A DNA stretch of 64,000 nucleotides from NCBI RefSeq assembly GCF_030811595.1, contig NZ_JAUSRB010000002.1, forward strand, positions 1,984,001-2,048,000. The letters are read 5' to 3'. The notes below the pieces were generated by a model, which was given only the letters and a program-made list of their open reading frames with translations, did not search any database and was not told the DNA's origin. Source of the DNA: Streptosporangium brasiliense (GTDB taxonomy: Bacteria > Actinomycetota > Actinomycetes > Streptosporangiales > Streptosporangiaceae). Shown here in pieces: positions 36,285-48,499 of the stretch; position 1 is the stretch's first letter; each line of letters starts with the position of its first letter. The translations under genes and the position numbers were made by a program.

Positions 36285-37132
36285 TCGTGGTGGGTGACCG
36301 CGCCGAGCTGGCCAAGGCGAGGCAGGCCCTGAGGATCGGCGGAGCGGTGTCCCCCGGAAGGGCGGCCCTGGCGCTGGTGCCGACCATGGGGGCGCTGCAC
36401 GAAGGACACCGCTCGCTCATCCGGCTGGCCCGGGAGCAGGCCGAGCACGTGGCCGTGAGCATCTTCGTCAACCCCCTGCAGTTCGGCCCGGGCGAGGACT
36501 ACACCCGCTATCCCCGCACGTTCGACACCGACCTGGAGGTCTGCGCGGCTGAGGGCGTGAGCATGGTGTTCGCGCCCTCCGCCGATGACATGTACCTACC
36601 GGACCGGCAGGTCGGCGTCTCGGCGGGCGGGATGGGCACGATCGTCGAGGGGGTGTTCCGGCCAGGTCACCTCGACGGCGTGCTCACCGTGGTGCTCAAG
36701 CTGTTCAACCTGGTCCAGCCGGATGTGGCGGTGTTCGGGCAGAAGGACGCCCAGCAGCTGGCGATGATCCGCCGGATGGTCGCCGACCTCGACGTCCCGG
36801 TCTCCGTCGTCGGGGCGCCCACGGTCCGGGAGGCCGACGGCCTGGCGCTGTCCAGCCGTAACCGCTACCTGTCCTCGCATGAGCGCCGGACGGCGCTGGC
36901 CCTGTCCCAGGCCCTGTTCGCGGGGGCCGCGGAGCCGACGCCGGAGGAGGTCCGGCGGACCGCGCGGGCCGTGCTGGCGGGGGAACCGGCCGTGGAGGTC
37001 GACTACCTGGTCCTGGTGGACCCGGCGACCTTCGAGGAGGTCGGTGCCGACCACCGGGGTGAGGCGATCCTCGCCGTGGCCGCGCGGGTGGGTTCCACCA
37101 GGCTGATCGACAACGTGACGGTCACCCTCTAG
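36275..37132 (+). CDS. panC: Pantothenate synthetase
   Basis: A 285-residue enzyme joining pantoate and beta-alanine with ATP hydrolysis to AMP. The nucleotide-binding PTMGALHEGHRSL motif, FVNPLQFGPGEDYTRYPR, VFGQKDAQQLAMIRRMV and ALSSRNRYLS are all present. It begins ten bases before the upstream gene ends. Beta-alanine comes from PanD, encoded about 5 kb downstream, and the product feeds CoaX at 46142, so three pantothenate/CoA genes share this region. Confidence 0.95.
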   Translation: MDVIVVGDRAELAKARQALRIGGAVSPGRAALALVPTMGALHEGHRSLIRLAREQAEHVAVSIFVNPLQFGPGEDYTRYPRTFDTDLEVCAAEGVSMVFAPSADDMYLPDRQVGVSAGGMGTIVEGVFRPGHLDGVLTVVLKLFNLVQPDVAVFGQKDAQQLAMIRRMVADLDVPVSVVGAPTVREADGLALSSRNRYLSSHERRTALALSQALFAGAAEPTPEEVRRTARAVLAGEPAVEVDYLVLVDPATFEEVGADHRGEAILAVAARVGSTRLIDNVTVTL

Positions 37133-37155
37133 CGCGGCGTCCACCGGAGTTCTCC

Positions 37156-37253
37156 GATCCGGTGGCGCGCCGCCTCCGGGGCTGCCTCGGCTACCTCGGC
37201 TCAGGAGTCGATCCGGCGGCGCGCCGTCTCCGCGGCTGCCTCGGCTCAGGAGC
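37156..37253. repeat. 54-bp imperfect direct repeat after panC
   Basis: A unit starting GATCCGGTGGCGCGCCG at 37156 is repeated at 37210 with a few changes and a nine-base deletion. The second copy runs into the 3' end of the response-regulator gene. Confidence 0.7.
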
Positions 37254-37890
37254 CGAGGTAGCGCAGGACCGCCAGCACCCGGCGGCTGTAGCCCGTGGCG
37301 TGCGACAGCCCGAGCTTGTCGAAGAGCGAGTTGACGTGCTTCTCCACCGCGCTCTGCGACACGTGCAGCGCCTGCGCGATCGAGGCGTTGGTCTGGCCCT
37401 GGGCCATCCGCTCCAGCACCTCGCGCTCGCGCGCGGTCAGCTTGGCCAGCGGGTCCACCTGGCTCGTCCGGGCCAGCAGCTGGCGCACCACCTCGGGGTC
37501 GAACGCGGCGCCCCCCGCGCCCACCCGCTCCAGCGCGTCCAGGAAGTCGGTCACCTGCGCGACCCGGTCCTTGAGCAGGTAGCCGACACCCTCCACGTTC
37601 GCGCTCATCAGCTCGGTGGCGTACTTCTTCTCCACGTACTGCGACAGCACCAGCACCTTGACCTCCGGCCAGCGCCGCCGGATCTCCAGCGCCGCGCGCA
37701 GCCCTTCGTCGGTGTGCGTGGGCGGCATCCGCACGTCCACCACCACCGCGTCGGGCCGGTACGCGGCCACCGCCGACACCAGCGCCTCGCCGTCGCCGAC
37801 GGCGGCCGGCACCTCGTGGCCCTCCTCCAGCAGCAGCCGTACCAGGCCCTCGCGCAGCAGCGTGGAGTCCTCGGCCAGGATCACCCGCAC
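37246..37890 (-). CDS. NarL/LuxR-family response regulator
   Basis: A 214-residue two-component regulator. The receiver domain covers residues 1-120, with AEDS acidic residues near 7-8 and the phosphorylated Asp52 in VVVDVRMPP. A LuxR-type helix-turn-helix lies at about 148-205 (LTAREREVLERMAQGQTNASIAQALHVSQSAVEKHVNSLFDKLG). GTG 37890 overlaps the end of the kinase gene by ten bases and has GGAG upstream. It is the natural partner of the kinase. Targets unknown. Confidence 0.92.
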   Translation of the reverse strand: MRVILAEDSTLLREGLVRLLLEEGHEVPAAVGDGEALVSAVAAYRPDAVVVDVRMPPTHTDEGLRAALEIRRRWPEVKVLVLSQYVEKKYATELMSANVEGVGYLLKDRVAQVTDFLDALERVGAGGAAFDPEVVRQLLARTSQVDPLAKLTAREREVLERMAQGQTNASIAQALHVSQSAVEKHVNSLFDKLGLSHATGYSRRVLAVLRYLGS

Positions 37891-38984
37891 GGCAGCTCCG
37901 CCACGATCGTGGTCGGCCCGCCCGACGGGCTGATCACCGTGAAGGTCCCGTCCAGGGCGGCGACCCGCCGCGCCAGCCCCGACAATCCGCCGCCCGCGGC
38001 ATCCGCCCCGCCCACACCGTCGTCCTGTACGCACACGACGACCATTGTGTCCCGTTCGCGCACCTCCACGGTGACGGCGGTGGCGCGGGCGTGCTTGGCG
38101 GCGTTGGTCACCGCCTCGCTGACCACGAAGTAGGCGACGGTCTCCACCGCCATCGGCGGCCGTGCGGGCAGCTCGCACACGATCTTGACCGGCACGCTCG
38201 ACCGCTCGGCCACACCGGCCAGCGCCTCGCCCAGGCCGAGGGAGTCCAGCCCCGACGGGTATACCCGCCAGGCCACCTCGCGCAGCTCGGCCAGCGCCTG
38301 CTGCGCCTGCTCGTGCGCCTGCTCCAGCAGCTCGGGACGGCCCCTGCGGGCCCGCCCGACCAGCATCGACAGCGCCACCAGCCGCTGCTGCAGCCCGTCG
38401 TGCAGGTCGCGTTCGATCCTGCGCCGCTCGGCGTCCACCGCCGCCACGACGCCCGCGCGGCTCTCGGCCAGCTCGGCGATGCGATGCCGGAGCACCTCGG
38501 TGGGGTCGGGACCGAGCATCCGCAGGGCCAGCCGCCGCTCCAGCGCGTGCACCCCCGCCATGCCCGACAGGTCCAGGAACAGCAGGACCGTTCCTCCCAG
38601 GGCGGCGTAGGCCAGCAGCGGCACGGTCGGCCTCATGCCGTCGATCGGCAGCCCCCTGCCCCAGAACCAGACGAGCTTGACGGCCACCTCCGTGCCGAGG
38701 GCGAGCAATGTGACCACCAGGCCGCCGAGCACGCCGACCGGTGCCCGCGCCGCCAGATACCGCAGCTCCCGTCCGTCGGAGTGGCCCGTGCCGAGTCCGA
38801 GGGCGGCGGGGTCGAGGCGTAGCCGGCGGGCTTCGAGCACGGCCAGCCGCCGGGCCACCGCCCGCACGGCCGGACGGCCGGCGAACGGCAGCGCCGGCAG
38901 GAGGAAGACCAGGTCGAGCAGGGCGGTGACCGTCCCCAGCAGCACCGCCCCCAGCAGCCGCAGCCCCTCAGCGGCGAGACGCAT
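37881..38984 (-). CDS. Sensor histidine kinase, HisKA_3 type
   Basis: A 367-residue membrane kinase. Hydrophobic spans at about 8-34, 82-104 and 122-140 form the sensor part. The phosphoacceptor is His195 in RIERDLHDGLQQRLVALSMLVGRAR. The ATPase domain has SEAVTNAAKHARAT (N box), DDGVGGADAAGGGLSGLARRV (G box). It belongs to the NarL-type kinase class. ATG 38984, after AGGGGCGAC, overlaps the end of dedA by 17 bases. dedA, kinase and regulator therefore make one coupled operon. Confidence 0.92.
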   Translation of the reverse strand: MRLAAEGLRLLGAVLLGTVTALLDLVFLLPALPFAGRPAVRAVARRLAVLEARRLRLDPAALGLGTGHSDGRELRYLAARAPVGVLGGLVVTLLALGTEVAVKLVWFWGRGLPIDGMRPTVPLLAYAALGGTVLLFLDLSGMAGVHALERRLALRMLGPDPTEVLRHRIAELAESRAGVVAAVDAERRRIERDLHDGLQQRLVALSMLVGRARRGRPELLEQAHEQAQQALAELREVAWRVYPSGLDSLGLGEALAGVAERSSVPVKIVCELPARPPMAVETVAYFVVSEAVTNAAKHARATAVTVEVRERDTMVVVCVQDDGVGGADAAGGGLSGLARRVAALDGTFTVISPSGGPTTIVAELPCG

Positions 38985-39585
38985 GTCGCCCCTGGTGTCG
39001 CTCGGCAACCCTGACGCCCACGAACACCAGGACGGCCAGCAGTACCAGGGCGATCACCACGTTGGTGCCCATGCCGACGTAGGCCTCCACCAACGACCAG
39101 TTCTCGCCCAGGACGTAGCCCGTCAGAACGAAGATCGTGTTCCAGATGAGGCTGCCGGCCGTGGTCAGCAGCGTGAACGCGGCCAGCGGCATGCGCTCCA
39201 CCCCGGCTGGGATCGAGATCAGGCTGCGGAAGATGGGGATCATCCGGCCGAAGAACACGGTCTTGCGTCCATGCTTGAGGAACCACGCCTCAGTCTTGTC
39301 GATGTCGGAGATCTTCAGCAGCGGGATCCGGGCGGCCAGGGCCAGCGTACGCTCGCGGCCGAGCAGCGCGCCCACCCAGTACAGCGCCAGCGCGCCCAGG
39401 ACCGAGCCCGCCGTGGTCCACGCGAGAACGGTCAACAGGTCCATCTCGCCCCTGGAGGAAGTGAAGCCGGCCAACGGCAAGATCACTTCACTGGGTAGGG
39501 GCGGGAAGAGATTCTCCAGCGCGATCGCCAGTCCCGCACCTGGCGCTCCGAAGCTCTCCATCAGCCCAACCAGCCAATCTGTCAT
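38968..39585 (-). CDS. DedA-family membrane protein
   Basis: A 205-residue membrane protein with several spans. The SNARE-associated/DedA features are present: ENLFPPLPSEVILPLAGF near residue 24, GRMIPIFRSLISIPAGVERMPLAAF, and a C-terminal span. Family members flip or recycle lipid carriers such as undecaprenyl phosphate and are needed for envelope balance. The gene heads the operon with the two-component pair, which suggests that those genes watch membrane state; this is inference. ATG 39585 is used. Confidence 0.9.
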   Translation of the reverse strand: MTDWLVGLMESFGAPGAGLAIALENLFPPLPSEVILPLAGFTSSRGEMDLLTVLAWTTAGSVLGALALYWVGALLGRERTLALAARIPLLKISDIDKTEAWFLKHGRKTVFFGRMIPIFRSLISIPAGVERMPLAAFTLLTTAGSLIWNTIFVLTGYVLGENWSLVEAYVGMGTNVVIALVLLAVLVFVGVRVAERHQGRHASRR

Positions 39586-39618
39586 GCCCCAGAGGCTATG
39601 AACGGTCAGGGTATCGCC

Positions 39619-39702
39619 GGAATGAGGCGTGTGACCGTTTCCAGGTGTGGAAAACCACACCTGCGGAAAACCACCGGCATAAGCGGACATCAGCCTCATT
39701 CC
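39619..39702. promoter_or_regulatory. Nested inverted repeats between divergent dedA operon and M28 peptidase gene
   Basis: Outer arms GGAATGAGGC (39619-39628) and GCCTCATTCC (39693-39702) are perfect. Inside them lies CAGGTGTGG, AAAA, CCACACCTG (39642-39663), also perfect. Both pairs sit in the 151-bp divergent promoter region, so they look like operators or a hairpin-forming control element. Confidence 0.65.
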
Positions 39703-39736
39703 TCCAGCCGAACCGCCGAACCTACTGTTCCTGGCC

Positions 39737-42103
39737 ATGATCGGAAAGATGTTCGACGTCCCGAGACGGATGTTGGCCGGCCTGGCCGCCCTTCTCGCGC
39801 TGGCCGCGGTCGTCGTGCTGTCCGCCATGACGGACAGCACGATGCAGCCCCTGCCGGCCTCGGCCCCGAGCGGCGAGTTCAGCGCCGAGCGGGCCGTGGC
39901 CCACCTGACGGAGTTCGCCACCCGGCCGCGGCCCATCGGCAGTGCCGAGAGCGACCGAGCCAGGGACTACCTGGCCGGGCGGCTGCGCGCCGCGGGTCTC
40001 CAGGTCGAGGTCCAGCGGTCGGTCGGGGCCCGTTCGGCGGCGGGGTTGGCGACGTTCGGCCAGGTCGACAACATCGTGGGCCGGCTGCCGGGGACCGACC
40101 CCACCGGTACGGTTCTCATCGCCGCCCACTACGACTCCGCGGCGATGGGACCGGGTGCTTCCGACGACGGCGCGGCGGTAGCCGCGATGATCGAGACGGT
40201 CCGGGCGCTGCGGGCGGGCACCGGCCCGCGTAATGACATCGTGCTGCTCATGTCGGACGGCGAGGAGGACGGCGTGCTCGGCGCCGAGGCCTTCGTCCGC
40301 GAACACCCCTTGGCCCGCAAGGGCGGCGTGCTGCTGAACTGGGAGGCCCGCGGGGTGAGCGGCCCCTCGCTGATGTTCGAGACCTCAAGGAACAACGCCC
40401 GGCTGGTCGAGACGTTCGTCAACGCCGTTCCGGCTCCGCGCGGTGACTCCTCCATGGTGGAGCTCTATCGGCTGCTGCCGAACAACACCGACTTCACCCC
40501 GCTGACCAAGGCCGGGTTCACCGGCATGAACTTCGCCTACATCGAGCGTTCCTCGCTCTACCACACCGCCGACGACTCCATCGCCAACCTTCACCGCGGA
40601 AGCCTGCAGCACCACGGCTCGAACATGCTGGCGCTGGCCCGTGCCCTGGGGAACGCGGACCTCGGGTCGTTGCCCGCCGACCATGACGTCACCTATTTCC
40701 GTGCCCTCGGAACCATGATCACCTACTCGGACCGGCTCGTATGGCCGCTGGCGGTGTCGGCCGCCCTCGCGGTGGCGGGATTGGCGCTGCTGGCCCGCGT
40801 CAGGCGGCTGCTCAGCCTTCCCCGGCTGCTGTGGGCGGCGGCTTCGGCCGTCGTCCCGCTGGCCGGATCGGCTCTCCTGGCGCAGGGGCTGTGGGAGGTG
40901 CTGGTGGCCGTGCGACCCGCCTACGACACCATGGGCGGCCTCCTGCATCGCCCGCAGGCGTTCCAGGCGGCGGTCGCGGTCCTGTCCGGGGCGGCGCTGC
41001 TCGGCTGGTACCTGCCGTTGCGTCGCAGGCTGGGGCCGGCGGCGCTGTCGGTCGGGGCGCTGGTCTGGCCGGCCGGGCTCGGCGTGCTGTGTGCCCGGTA
41101 CGCGCCCGGGGCGTCCTTCCTGTTCGCCCTGCCGGCGCTGCTGTGCGCGCTCGGCGGGCTGGCTGCCGTCCTGATTTCCGCATCCGCCTGGGCACGGCTG
41201 ACGGCGGCGATGCTGGGTCCGGTCACGGCCGCGATGCTGCTGCCCTCTCTGGCGGCCAACACCTTCGACGGGATGGGGTTGGCGCTGGGCGGGGTGAGCG
41301 CGCTGGTGCTGGCACTGTTCGGGCTGACGGTGCTGCCGATCATCGAACTGTTCCTGCCCACACCCGGCGCCGGGCCGGAGCGGGCCGTCGCCGTGCCCCT
41401 GACAGCCGTCGTCCTCGCCCTGGGACTGGTCGGTGCGGGGCTGCTGGTGGACGGGTTCGACGCGGACCGGCCGCAGCGCACGCACCTGGCGTACGTCATG
41501 AACGCCGACACCCGCACCGCTCACTGGGTCAGCGCCGACACCGACCCCGGAGAATGGACCAGGCGGTACGTGTCCGGCCACGAGTCCGCGGCACTGCCGG
41601 AGGGATACGCGCGGGGCACGCTTCGGACCGGTCCCGCGCCGGTGATCAAGGCCGACGGCCCGCGTGTCTCCGTGCTGGCGCGCGACCAGGAAACGGTCAA
41701 GCTGCACGTGACGGCAGGCAGGGGAGCGCGTTCGGTGACGCTGAGGATCGACCACCCGATCACCGCGGCCACCGCGTCCGCCGGCAGGTTCGGCTCCGTG
41801 AGCGTCCCCGTCACCGGGAAGCGGGCCGGCACCTGGCCCGCGGAGGTCCGCTTCCGGGGCATCCCCGCTCAGGGAGTCCAGATCACGGTGCGCATCCCGG
41901 ACGCGGACCGGGCCCGCCTCACCGCCATCGCGGAGACCGACGACCTGTCCGCGGTGCCGGGCTTCCGCCCAAGGCCGCCCGGCCTGACCGCGGCCACCAG
42001 GGAGGACGGCGACCTCATCGCGGTTACCCGCACCTACACCCTGACGAGCGCCTCTCACCGCCCACAGCGCCCGTCCTCGGATTCCGGCAAGATCACGCGA
42101 TAG
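39737..42103 (+). CDS. M28-family metallopeptidase with C-terminal membrane domain
   Basis: A 788-residue membrane protein. A signal anchor lies at about residues 12-32. The M28 peptidase domain spans about 45-320 and faces outward; metal ligands include His131 in AAHYDS, Asp143 in GASDDGA, Glu176/Glu177 in SDGEEDG and a later His in SSLYHTADD. Eight or so hydrophobic spans follow between about 335 and 580, and the last 200 residues form a beta-rich extracellular domain. This is the plan of Fxna/ERMP1-like peptidases. It would release amino acids from peptides at the cell surface. Substrate unknown. Confidence 0.88.
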   Translation: MIGKMFDVPRRMLAGLAALLALAAVVVLSAMTDSTMQPLPASAPSGEFSAERAVAHLTEFATRPRPIGSAESDRARDYLAGRLRAAGLQVEVQRSVGARSAAGLATFGQVDNIVGRLPGTDPTGTVLIAAHYDSAAMGPGASDDGAAVAAMIETVRALRAGTGPRNDIVLLMSDGEEDGVLGAEAFVREHPLARKGGVLLNWEARGVSGPSLMFETSRNNARLVETFVNAVPAPRGDSSMVELYRLLPNNTDFTPLTKAGFTGMNFAYIERSSLYHTADDSIANLHRGSLQHHGSNMLALARALGNADLGSLPADHDVTYFRALGTMITYSDRLVWPLAVSAALAVAGLALLARVRRLLSLPRLLWAAASAVVPLAGSALLAQGLWEVLVAVRPAYDTMGGLLHRPQAFQAAVAVLSGAALLGWYLPLRRRLGPAALSVGALVWPAGLGVLCARYAPGASFLFALPALLCALGGLAAVLISASAWARLTAAMLGPVTAAMLLPSLAANTFDGMGLALGGVSALVLALFGLTVLPIIELFLPTPGAGPERAVAVPLTAVVLALGLVGAGLLVDGFDADRPQRTHLAYVMNADTRTAHWVSADTDPGEWTRRYVSGHESAALPEGYARGTLRTGPAPVIKADGPRVSVLARDQETVKLHVTAGRGARSVTLRIDHPITAATASAGRFGSVSVPVTGKRAGTWPAEVRFRGIPAQGVQITVRIPDADRARLTAIAETDDLSAVPGFRPRPPGLTAATREDGDLIAVTRTYTLTSASHRPQRPSSDSGKITR

Positions 42104-42258
42104 CCCGTGCTGTCCGTGGACGTGGACCGGGCGGTGACCGCCGGGCACCGGGCGAGGAGGGGGCGGTAGCGCCGCCGGTGGCTCCGGGGCGTCGGATATA
42201 TTCCGCGCAGGCGTGCACGCTCATGGGGCGGCGCGACCGGACGAAAGGTGATCGACGC

Positions 42259-42933
42259 ATGCTCCGGACCATGCTCACGTCCAAAATCCACCGCGCCACC
42301 GTCACCCAGGCGGACCTGCACTATGTCGGGTCGCTGACCGTCGACGCGGACCTGCTCGACGCCGCGGGCCTGCTCCCCGGCGAGCAGGTGCACGTGGTGG
42401 ACATCGACAACGGTGCCCGGCTGGTGACCTACACGATCGCGGGCCCCCGGGGGTCCGGGATCATCGGTATCAACGGCGCCGCCGCCCGTCTTGTCCACCA
42501 GGGCGACCTGGTGATCATCATCGCGTACGGCCAGCTCGACGACGCCGAGGCGAGGACCTTCCAGCCCAGGGTCGTCCACGTCGACCGTGACAACCGGATC
42601 GTGGAACTCGGCCACGACCTCGCCGCTCCGCCCCCCGGCTCCGCCGCCCCGATCCCGGGCCCCGTGGCCCCGGCCCCCGGCTCCACCGCTCCGATTCCGA
42701 ACCCCGTGGCCCCGGCCCCCGGCTCCACCGCTCCGATTCCGAACCCCGTGGCCCCGGCCCCCGGCTCCACCGCTCCGATTCCGAACCCCGTGGCCCCGGG
42801 CTCCGCTGCTCCGATCCCGGACTCCGTGGTTCCGGCCTCCGGCTCCGCCGCGCCCATCCCGGCCCCCGTGGCCCCGGCCCCCGGCCTCCTGCGTGGCGAC
42901 GGGCTCCACCACCCGGCGGATTCCTCCCGCTAG
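42259..42933 (+). CDS. panD: Aspartate 1-decarboxylase with repeat-containing C-terminal tail
   Basis: A 224-residue protein, about 85-95 residues longer than usual. The first 130 residues are a complete PanD, which makes beta-alanine from aspartate; it self-cleaves between Gly24 and Ser25 in HYVGSLTVD to form a pyruvoyl group. [30 protein letters not shown] and [10 protein letters not shown] are canonical. The tail is Pro/Ala rich, made of 14-residue units ([14 protein letters not shown]) with three near-identical copies. AAAGGTGA precedes ATG 42259. Works with PanC. Confidence 0.93.
   Translation: MLRTMLTSKIHRATVTQADLHYVGSLTVDADLLDAAGLLPGEQVHVVDIDNGARLVTYTIAGPRGSGIIGINGAAARLVHQGDLVIIIAYGQLDDAEARTFQPRVVHVDRDNRIVELGHDLAAPPPGSAAPIPGPVAPAPGSTAPIPNPVAPAPGSTAPIPNPVAPAPGSTAPIPNPVAPGSAAPIPDSVVPASGSAAPIPAPVAPAPGLLRGDGLHHPADSSR
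42661..42786 (+). repeat. 42-bp in-frame repeats in the panD tail
   Basis: Three almost identical 42-bp units at 42661, 42703 and 42745 encode the 14-residue repeat; diverged copies lie on both sides, from about 42630 to 42890. Confidence 0.9.
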
Positions 42934-43532
42934 GCGGGGTTTGCGCAGGTCAACGTGTAGTGCTGTGCTGTAGGTGGGGGCGCGCACGTGAAGGACTCGC
43001 CCGCTGGGCGTGGTGGCGCGTTCTCCGCTGTGGACTGGGCCGCCGGGTTGGCGTCCGGCGGCCCAGCAGACCGTCCTACGGGGCCGGTGACCGTCCGTTG
43101 GACCCTCCTGCGCCTGGCGGACTCTCCCCAGGGGTCGGCGGGCCGTCCTACGGAGCCGGTGGCCGTCCGTTGGACCCTCCTGCGGCCCGGGGGGCTTCCA
43201 GGCTCTGACCCCTGGCCCCCCGAACCCTGAACCCTCGAACTCCGGACCCCGGACCCCTGACTCCTGGGGACCTCTGATCCGGGTCCCGGCGCCGGGGTGC
43301 TCGCCGGGCGTGGGTGTCCGTGATCTGAGGGTTGCGGCACGCCTGAGGGATACCTCACAGCCGAGGGGGACACGTCCTGCCGTCGGCGGCGTGTCCTCTC
43401 GGATCCTCCGCGCGTCCCGGGCCGCGCGCGAGCGGCGCTACCGCCACCCCGGGGAAGAGTCACTCCGGCGCGCCCGTTATCGTCAGGTTGACGAAATGAA
43501 GAGCCTCTAACACCCCTCGCGAGGAGGCGGCA
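42934..43532. repeat. 599-base gap with a 72-bp-period repeat before nadB-nadC
   Basis: A unit of about 41 bp starting CCGTCCTACGG and including CCGTCCGTTGGACCCTCCTG occurs at 43071 and 43143. A C/A-rich string of CCCTGAACCC and CCGGACCCC variants follows at 43217-43280. A frame from GTG 42988 to 43230 runs through the repeats; its product repeats VRWTLLR and I do not accept it as a gene. No RNA element was recognised. Confidence 0.6.
43480..43494. promoter_or_regulatory. Palindrome upstream of nadB-nadC
   Basis: TCGTCA and TGACGA flank GGT, a perfect dyad 39 bases before the start codon and set in a locally AT-richer promoter region. Its GTCA..TGAC core recalls NAD-regulator boxes of the NrtR kind, but the assignment is a guess. 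Confidence 0.45.
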
Positions 43533-46141
<2,609 letters not shown>

Positions 46142-46142
<1 letters not shown>

Positions 46143-46924
46143 TGTTGCTTGCCATCGACGTCGGTAACACCCACACCGTTCTCGGACTCTTCGAGGGCGA
46201 CGAGGTCATCGAGCACTGGCGGATCGCCACCGACGCCCGGCGCACGGCCGACGAGATAGCTGTCGTGCTGCAGGGGCTGCTCGGGCAGTCACCGCTGCTC
46301 AAGGGCGCCGACGTCGATGGCATCGCGCTCTGTTCCACGGTGCCGTCGGTGCTCAACGAGATGCGTGAGATGTGCCGCCGCTACTACGGCGACGTCACCG
46401 CGGTGATCGTCGAGCCCGGCATCCGGACCGGGGTGCCGGTCCGGATGGACAACCCGAAGGAGGTCGGCAGCGACCGGATCGTCAACGCGCTGGCGGCCAT
46501 CCAGCTGTACGGTGGGCCGTGCGTCATCGTCGACTTCGGCACGGCGACCTCCTTCGACGCCGTCTCCGCCAAGGGCGAGTACGTCGGCGCGGTGACCGCC
46601 CCCGGCATCGAGATCTCGGTGGACGCGCTGGCCGCGGCGGGGGCCCAGCTCCACAAGGTGGAGCTGATCCGGCCCCGCTCGGTGATCGCCAAGAACACGG
46701 TCGAGGCGCTCCAGGCGGGCATCATCTACGGCTTCGCCGGTCAGGTGGACGGGATCGTCGAGCGCATGGCGGCCGAGCTGTCCGAGGACCCGGACGACGT
46801 CACCGTCGTCGCCACCGGCAGCGCGGCGCCGCTCGTGGTGAGCGAGGCGCGCTCGATCGACGTGCACGAGCCGTGGCTCACGCTGATCGGGCTCCGCCTG
46901 ATCTATCACCGTAACACCGCCTAG
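46142..46924 (+). CDS. coaX: Type III pantothenate kinase
   Basis: A 260-residue kinase that phosphorylates pantothenate, the first step to CoA. The ASKHA-fold motifs are present: LAIDVGNTHTVLGLFEGDE, GSDRIVNALAA, IVDFGTATSFDAV and a late GFAGQVDGIVERM. ATG 46142 overlaps the preceding stop by one base. With panC and panD in the same region this completes a pantothenate-to-CoA entry set. Confidence 0.95.
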
Positions 46925-46948
46925 CACGGACATCGGTAACCTTGCCCT

Positions 46949-48451
46949 GTGACCGATGAAGTGACGAACCCAGCCGAGGATCTGCCCGAGCAGATGCGCG
47001 TGCGCCGGGAGAAGCTCGACCGCCTCCGCTCCGAGGGCGTCGACCCCTACCCGGTGAACTTCCCGCGCACCGCGACCAACGCCGAGATCCGTGAAAAATA
47101 CGCCGATCTCATCGCTGACACCGCGACCGGCGACAGGGTGGGCGTCACTGGCCGGGTAATGCTCTCCCGGACCGGCGGCAAGCTCTGCTTCGCCACGATC
47201 CGCGACGGCTCCGCCGACCTCCAGGTCATGATCTCCCTGGACAAGGTGGGCGAGGAGTCCCTGGCGGCGTGGAAGCGTGACGTCGACCTCGGTGACCACG
47301 TCGGCATCGAGGGCGAGGTCATCACCTCCCGCCGGGGCGAGCTGTCCATCCTCGCCGACCGCTGGGCCATCACCTCCAAGTGCCTGCGCCCGCTGCCGGA
47401 GAAGCACGCCGGGCTCACCGACCCCGAGGCGCGGGTCCGCCAGCGCTATCTGGACCTCATCGTCAACGACGAGGCGCGGAAGATGGCCTACACCCGTAGC
47501 GCCGTCGTGCGGGCGATCCGTGACTTCTGGCACGGCGAGGGCTATCTGGAGGTCGAGACGCCGATGCTCCAGCCGATCCACGGCGGCGCGGCGGCCCGGC
47601 CGTTCAAGACCCACATCAACGCCTACAGCATGGAGCTCTACCTCCGCATCGCGATCGAGCTCTACCTCAAGCGGCTCGTGGTGGGCGGCATCGAGAAGGT
47701 CTTCGAGGTCAACCGCAACTTCCGTAACGAGGGCGCGGACGCCACCCACAACCCCGAGTTCACCATGCTCGAGGCCTACGGCACCTATCTCGACTACAAC
47801 GACATGGCCGACCTGACCCAGCGGATGATCCAGAGCGCGGTCGTGGCCGCGCTCGGCCACTCCGTGGTGACCTACGAGGGTCACGAGGTCGATCTCGGCC
47901 TGCCGGAGTGGCCGCGGATCACCCTCTACGGGTCGGTCTCGGAGGCGCTGGGCGAGGAGATCACCACCGAGACGCCGCTGGAGCAGGTCCGCAAGCACGC
48001 CGACGCGCACGACATCCACTGGGACCCCAAGTGGGGCCAGGGCAAGCTCGTCCAGGAGATCTTCGAGGCGCTCGTCGAGCACACCCTCATCCAGCCCACG
48101 TTCGTCATGGACTACCCGCTGGAGACCTCCCCCCTGACCCGCCAGCACCGCGACAACCCGATGCTGACCGAGAAGTGGGACCTCATCGGCTTCGGCACCG
48201 AGCTGGGCACCGCCTACTCGGAGCTGGTCGACCCGGTCGAGCAGCGCCGCCGCCTCACCGAGCAGTCGCTGCTGGCCGCGGGCGGCGACCCCGAGGCCAT
48301 GCAGCTCGACGAGGACTTCCTGACCGCCCTGGAGTACGCCATGCCGCCCACCGGCGGCATGGGGCTCGGCGTGGACCGCCTCGTCATGGCCTTCACCGGC
48401 AAGAACATCCGCGAGACGATCCTGTTCCCGCTGGTCAAGCCGGCGGGCTGA
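46949..48451 (+). CDS. lysS: Lysyl-tRNA synthetase, class II
   Basis: A 500-residue enzyme that charges tRNA-Lys. The N-terminal OB-fold (VGVTGRVMLSRTGGKLCFATIRDGSADLQVMI) binds the anticodon. The catalytic domain has motif 2 in FRNEGADATHNPEFTMLEAYG and motif 3 in GGMGLGVDRLVM. GTG 46949 is the start; it lies 24 bases after coaX, so both may be on one transcript. A strong terminator follows. Confidence 0.95.
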   Translation: MTDEVTNPAEDLPEQMRVRREKLDRLRSEGVDPYPVNFPRTATNAEIREKYADLIADTATGDRVGVTGRVMLSRTGGKLCFATIRDGSADLQVMISLDKVGEESLAAWKRDVDLGDHVGIEGEVITSRRGELSILADRWAITSKCLRPLPEKHAGLTDPEARVRQRYLDLIVNDEARKMAYTRSAVVRAIRDFWHGEGYLEVETPMLQPIHGGAAARPFKTHINAYSMELYLRIAIELYLKRLVVGGIEKVFEVNRNFRNEGADATHNPEFTMLEAYGTYLDYNDMADLTQRMIQSAVVAALGHSVVTYEGHEVDLGLPEWPRITLYGSVSEALGEEITTETPLEQVRKHADAHDIHWDPKWGQGKLVQEIFEALVEHTLIQPTFVMDYPLETSPLTRQHRDNPMLTEKWDLIGFGTELGTAYSELVDPVEQRRRLTEQSLLAAGGDPEAMQLDEDFLTALEYAMPPTGGMGLGVDRLVMAFTGKNIRETILFPLVKPAG

Positions 48452-48469
48452 GCCTTCCGGAGACCGGGG

Positions 48470-48496
48470 CCGGCGGCGGGGCTCCCCCGCCGCCGG
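48470..48496 (+). terminator. Terminator after lysS
   Basis: Arms CCGGCGGCGGGG and CCCCGCCGCCGG pair perfectly over 12 bp with a three-base loop, 19 bases after the stop codon. Confidence 0.75.
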
Positions 48497-48499
48497 TCC

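Noticed and set aside
42988..43230. 80-codon frame before nadB-nadC
   Set aside because: It is made of the 72-bp repeat and its product has no domain, despite a GGTGGGGG string upstream.
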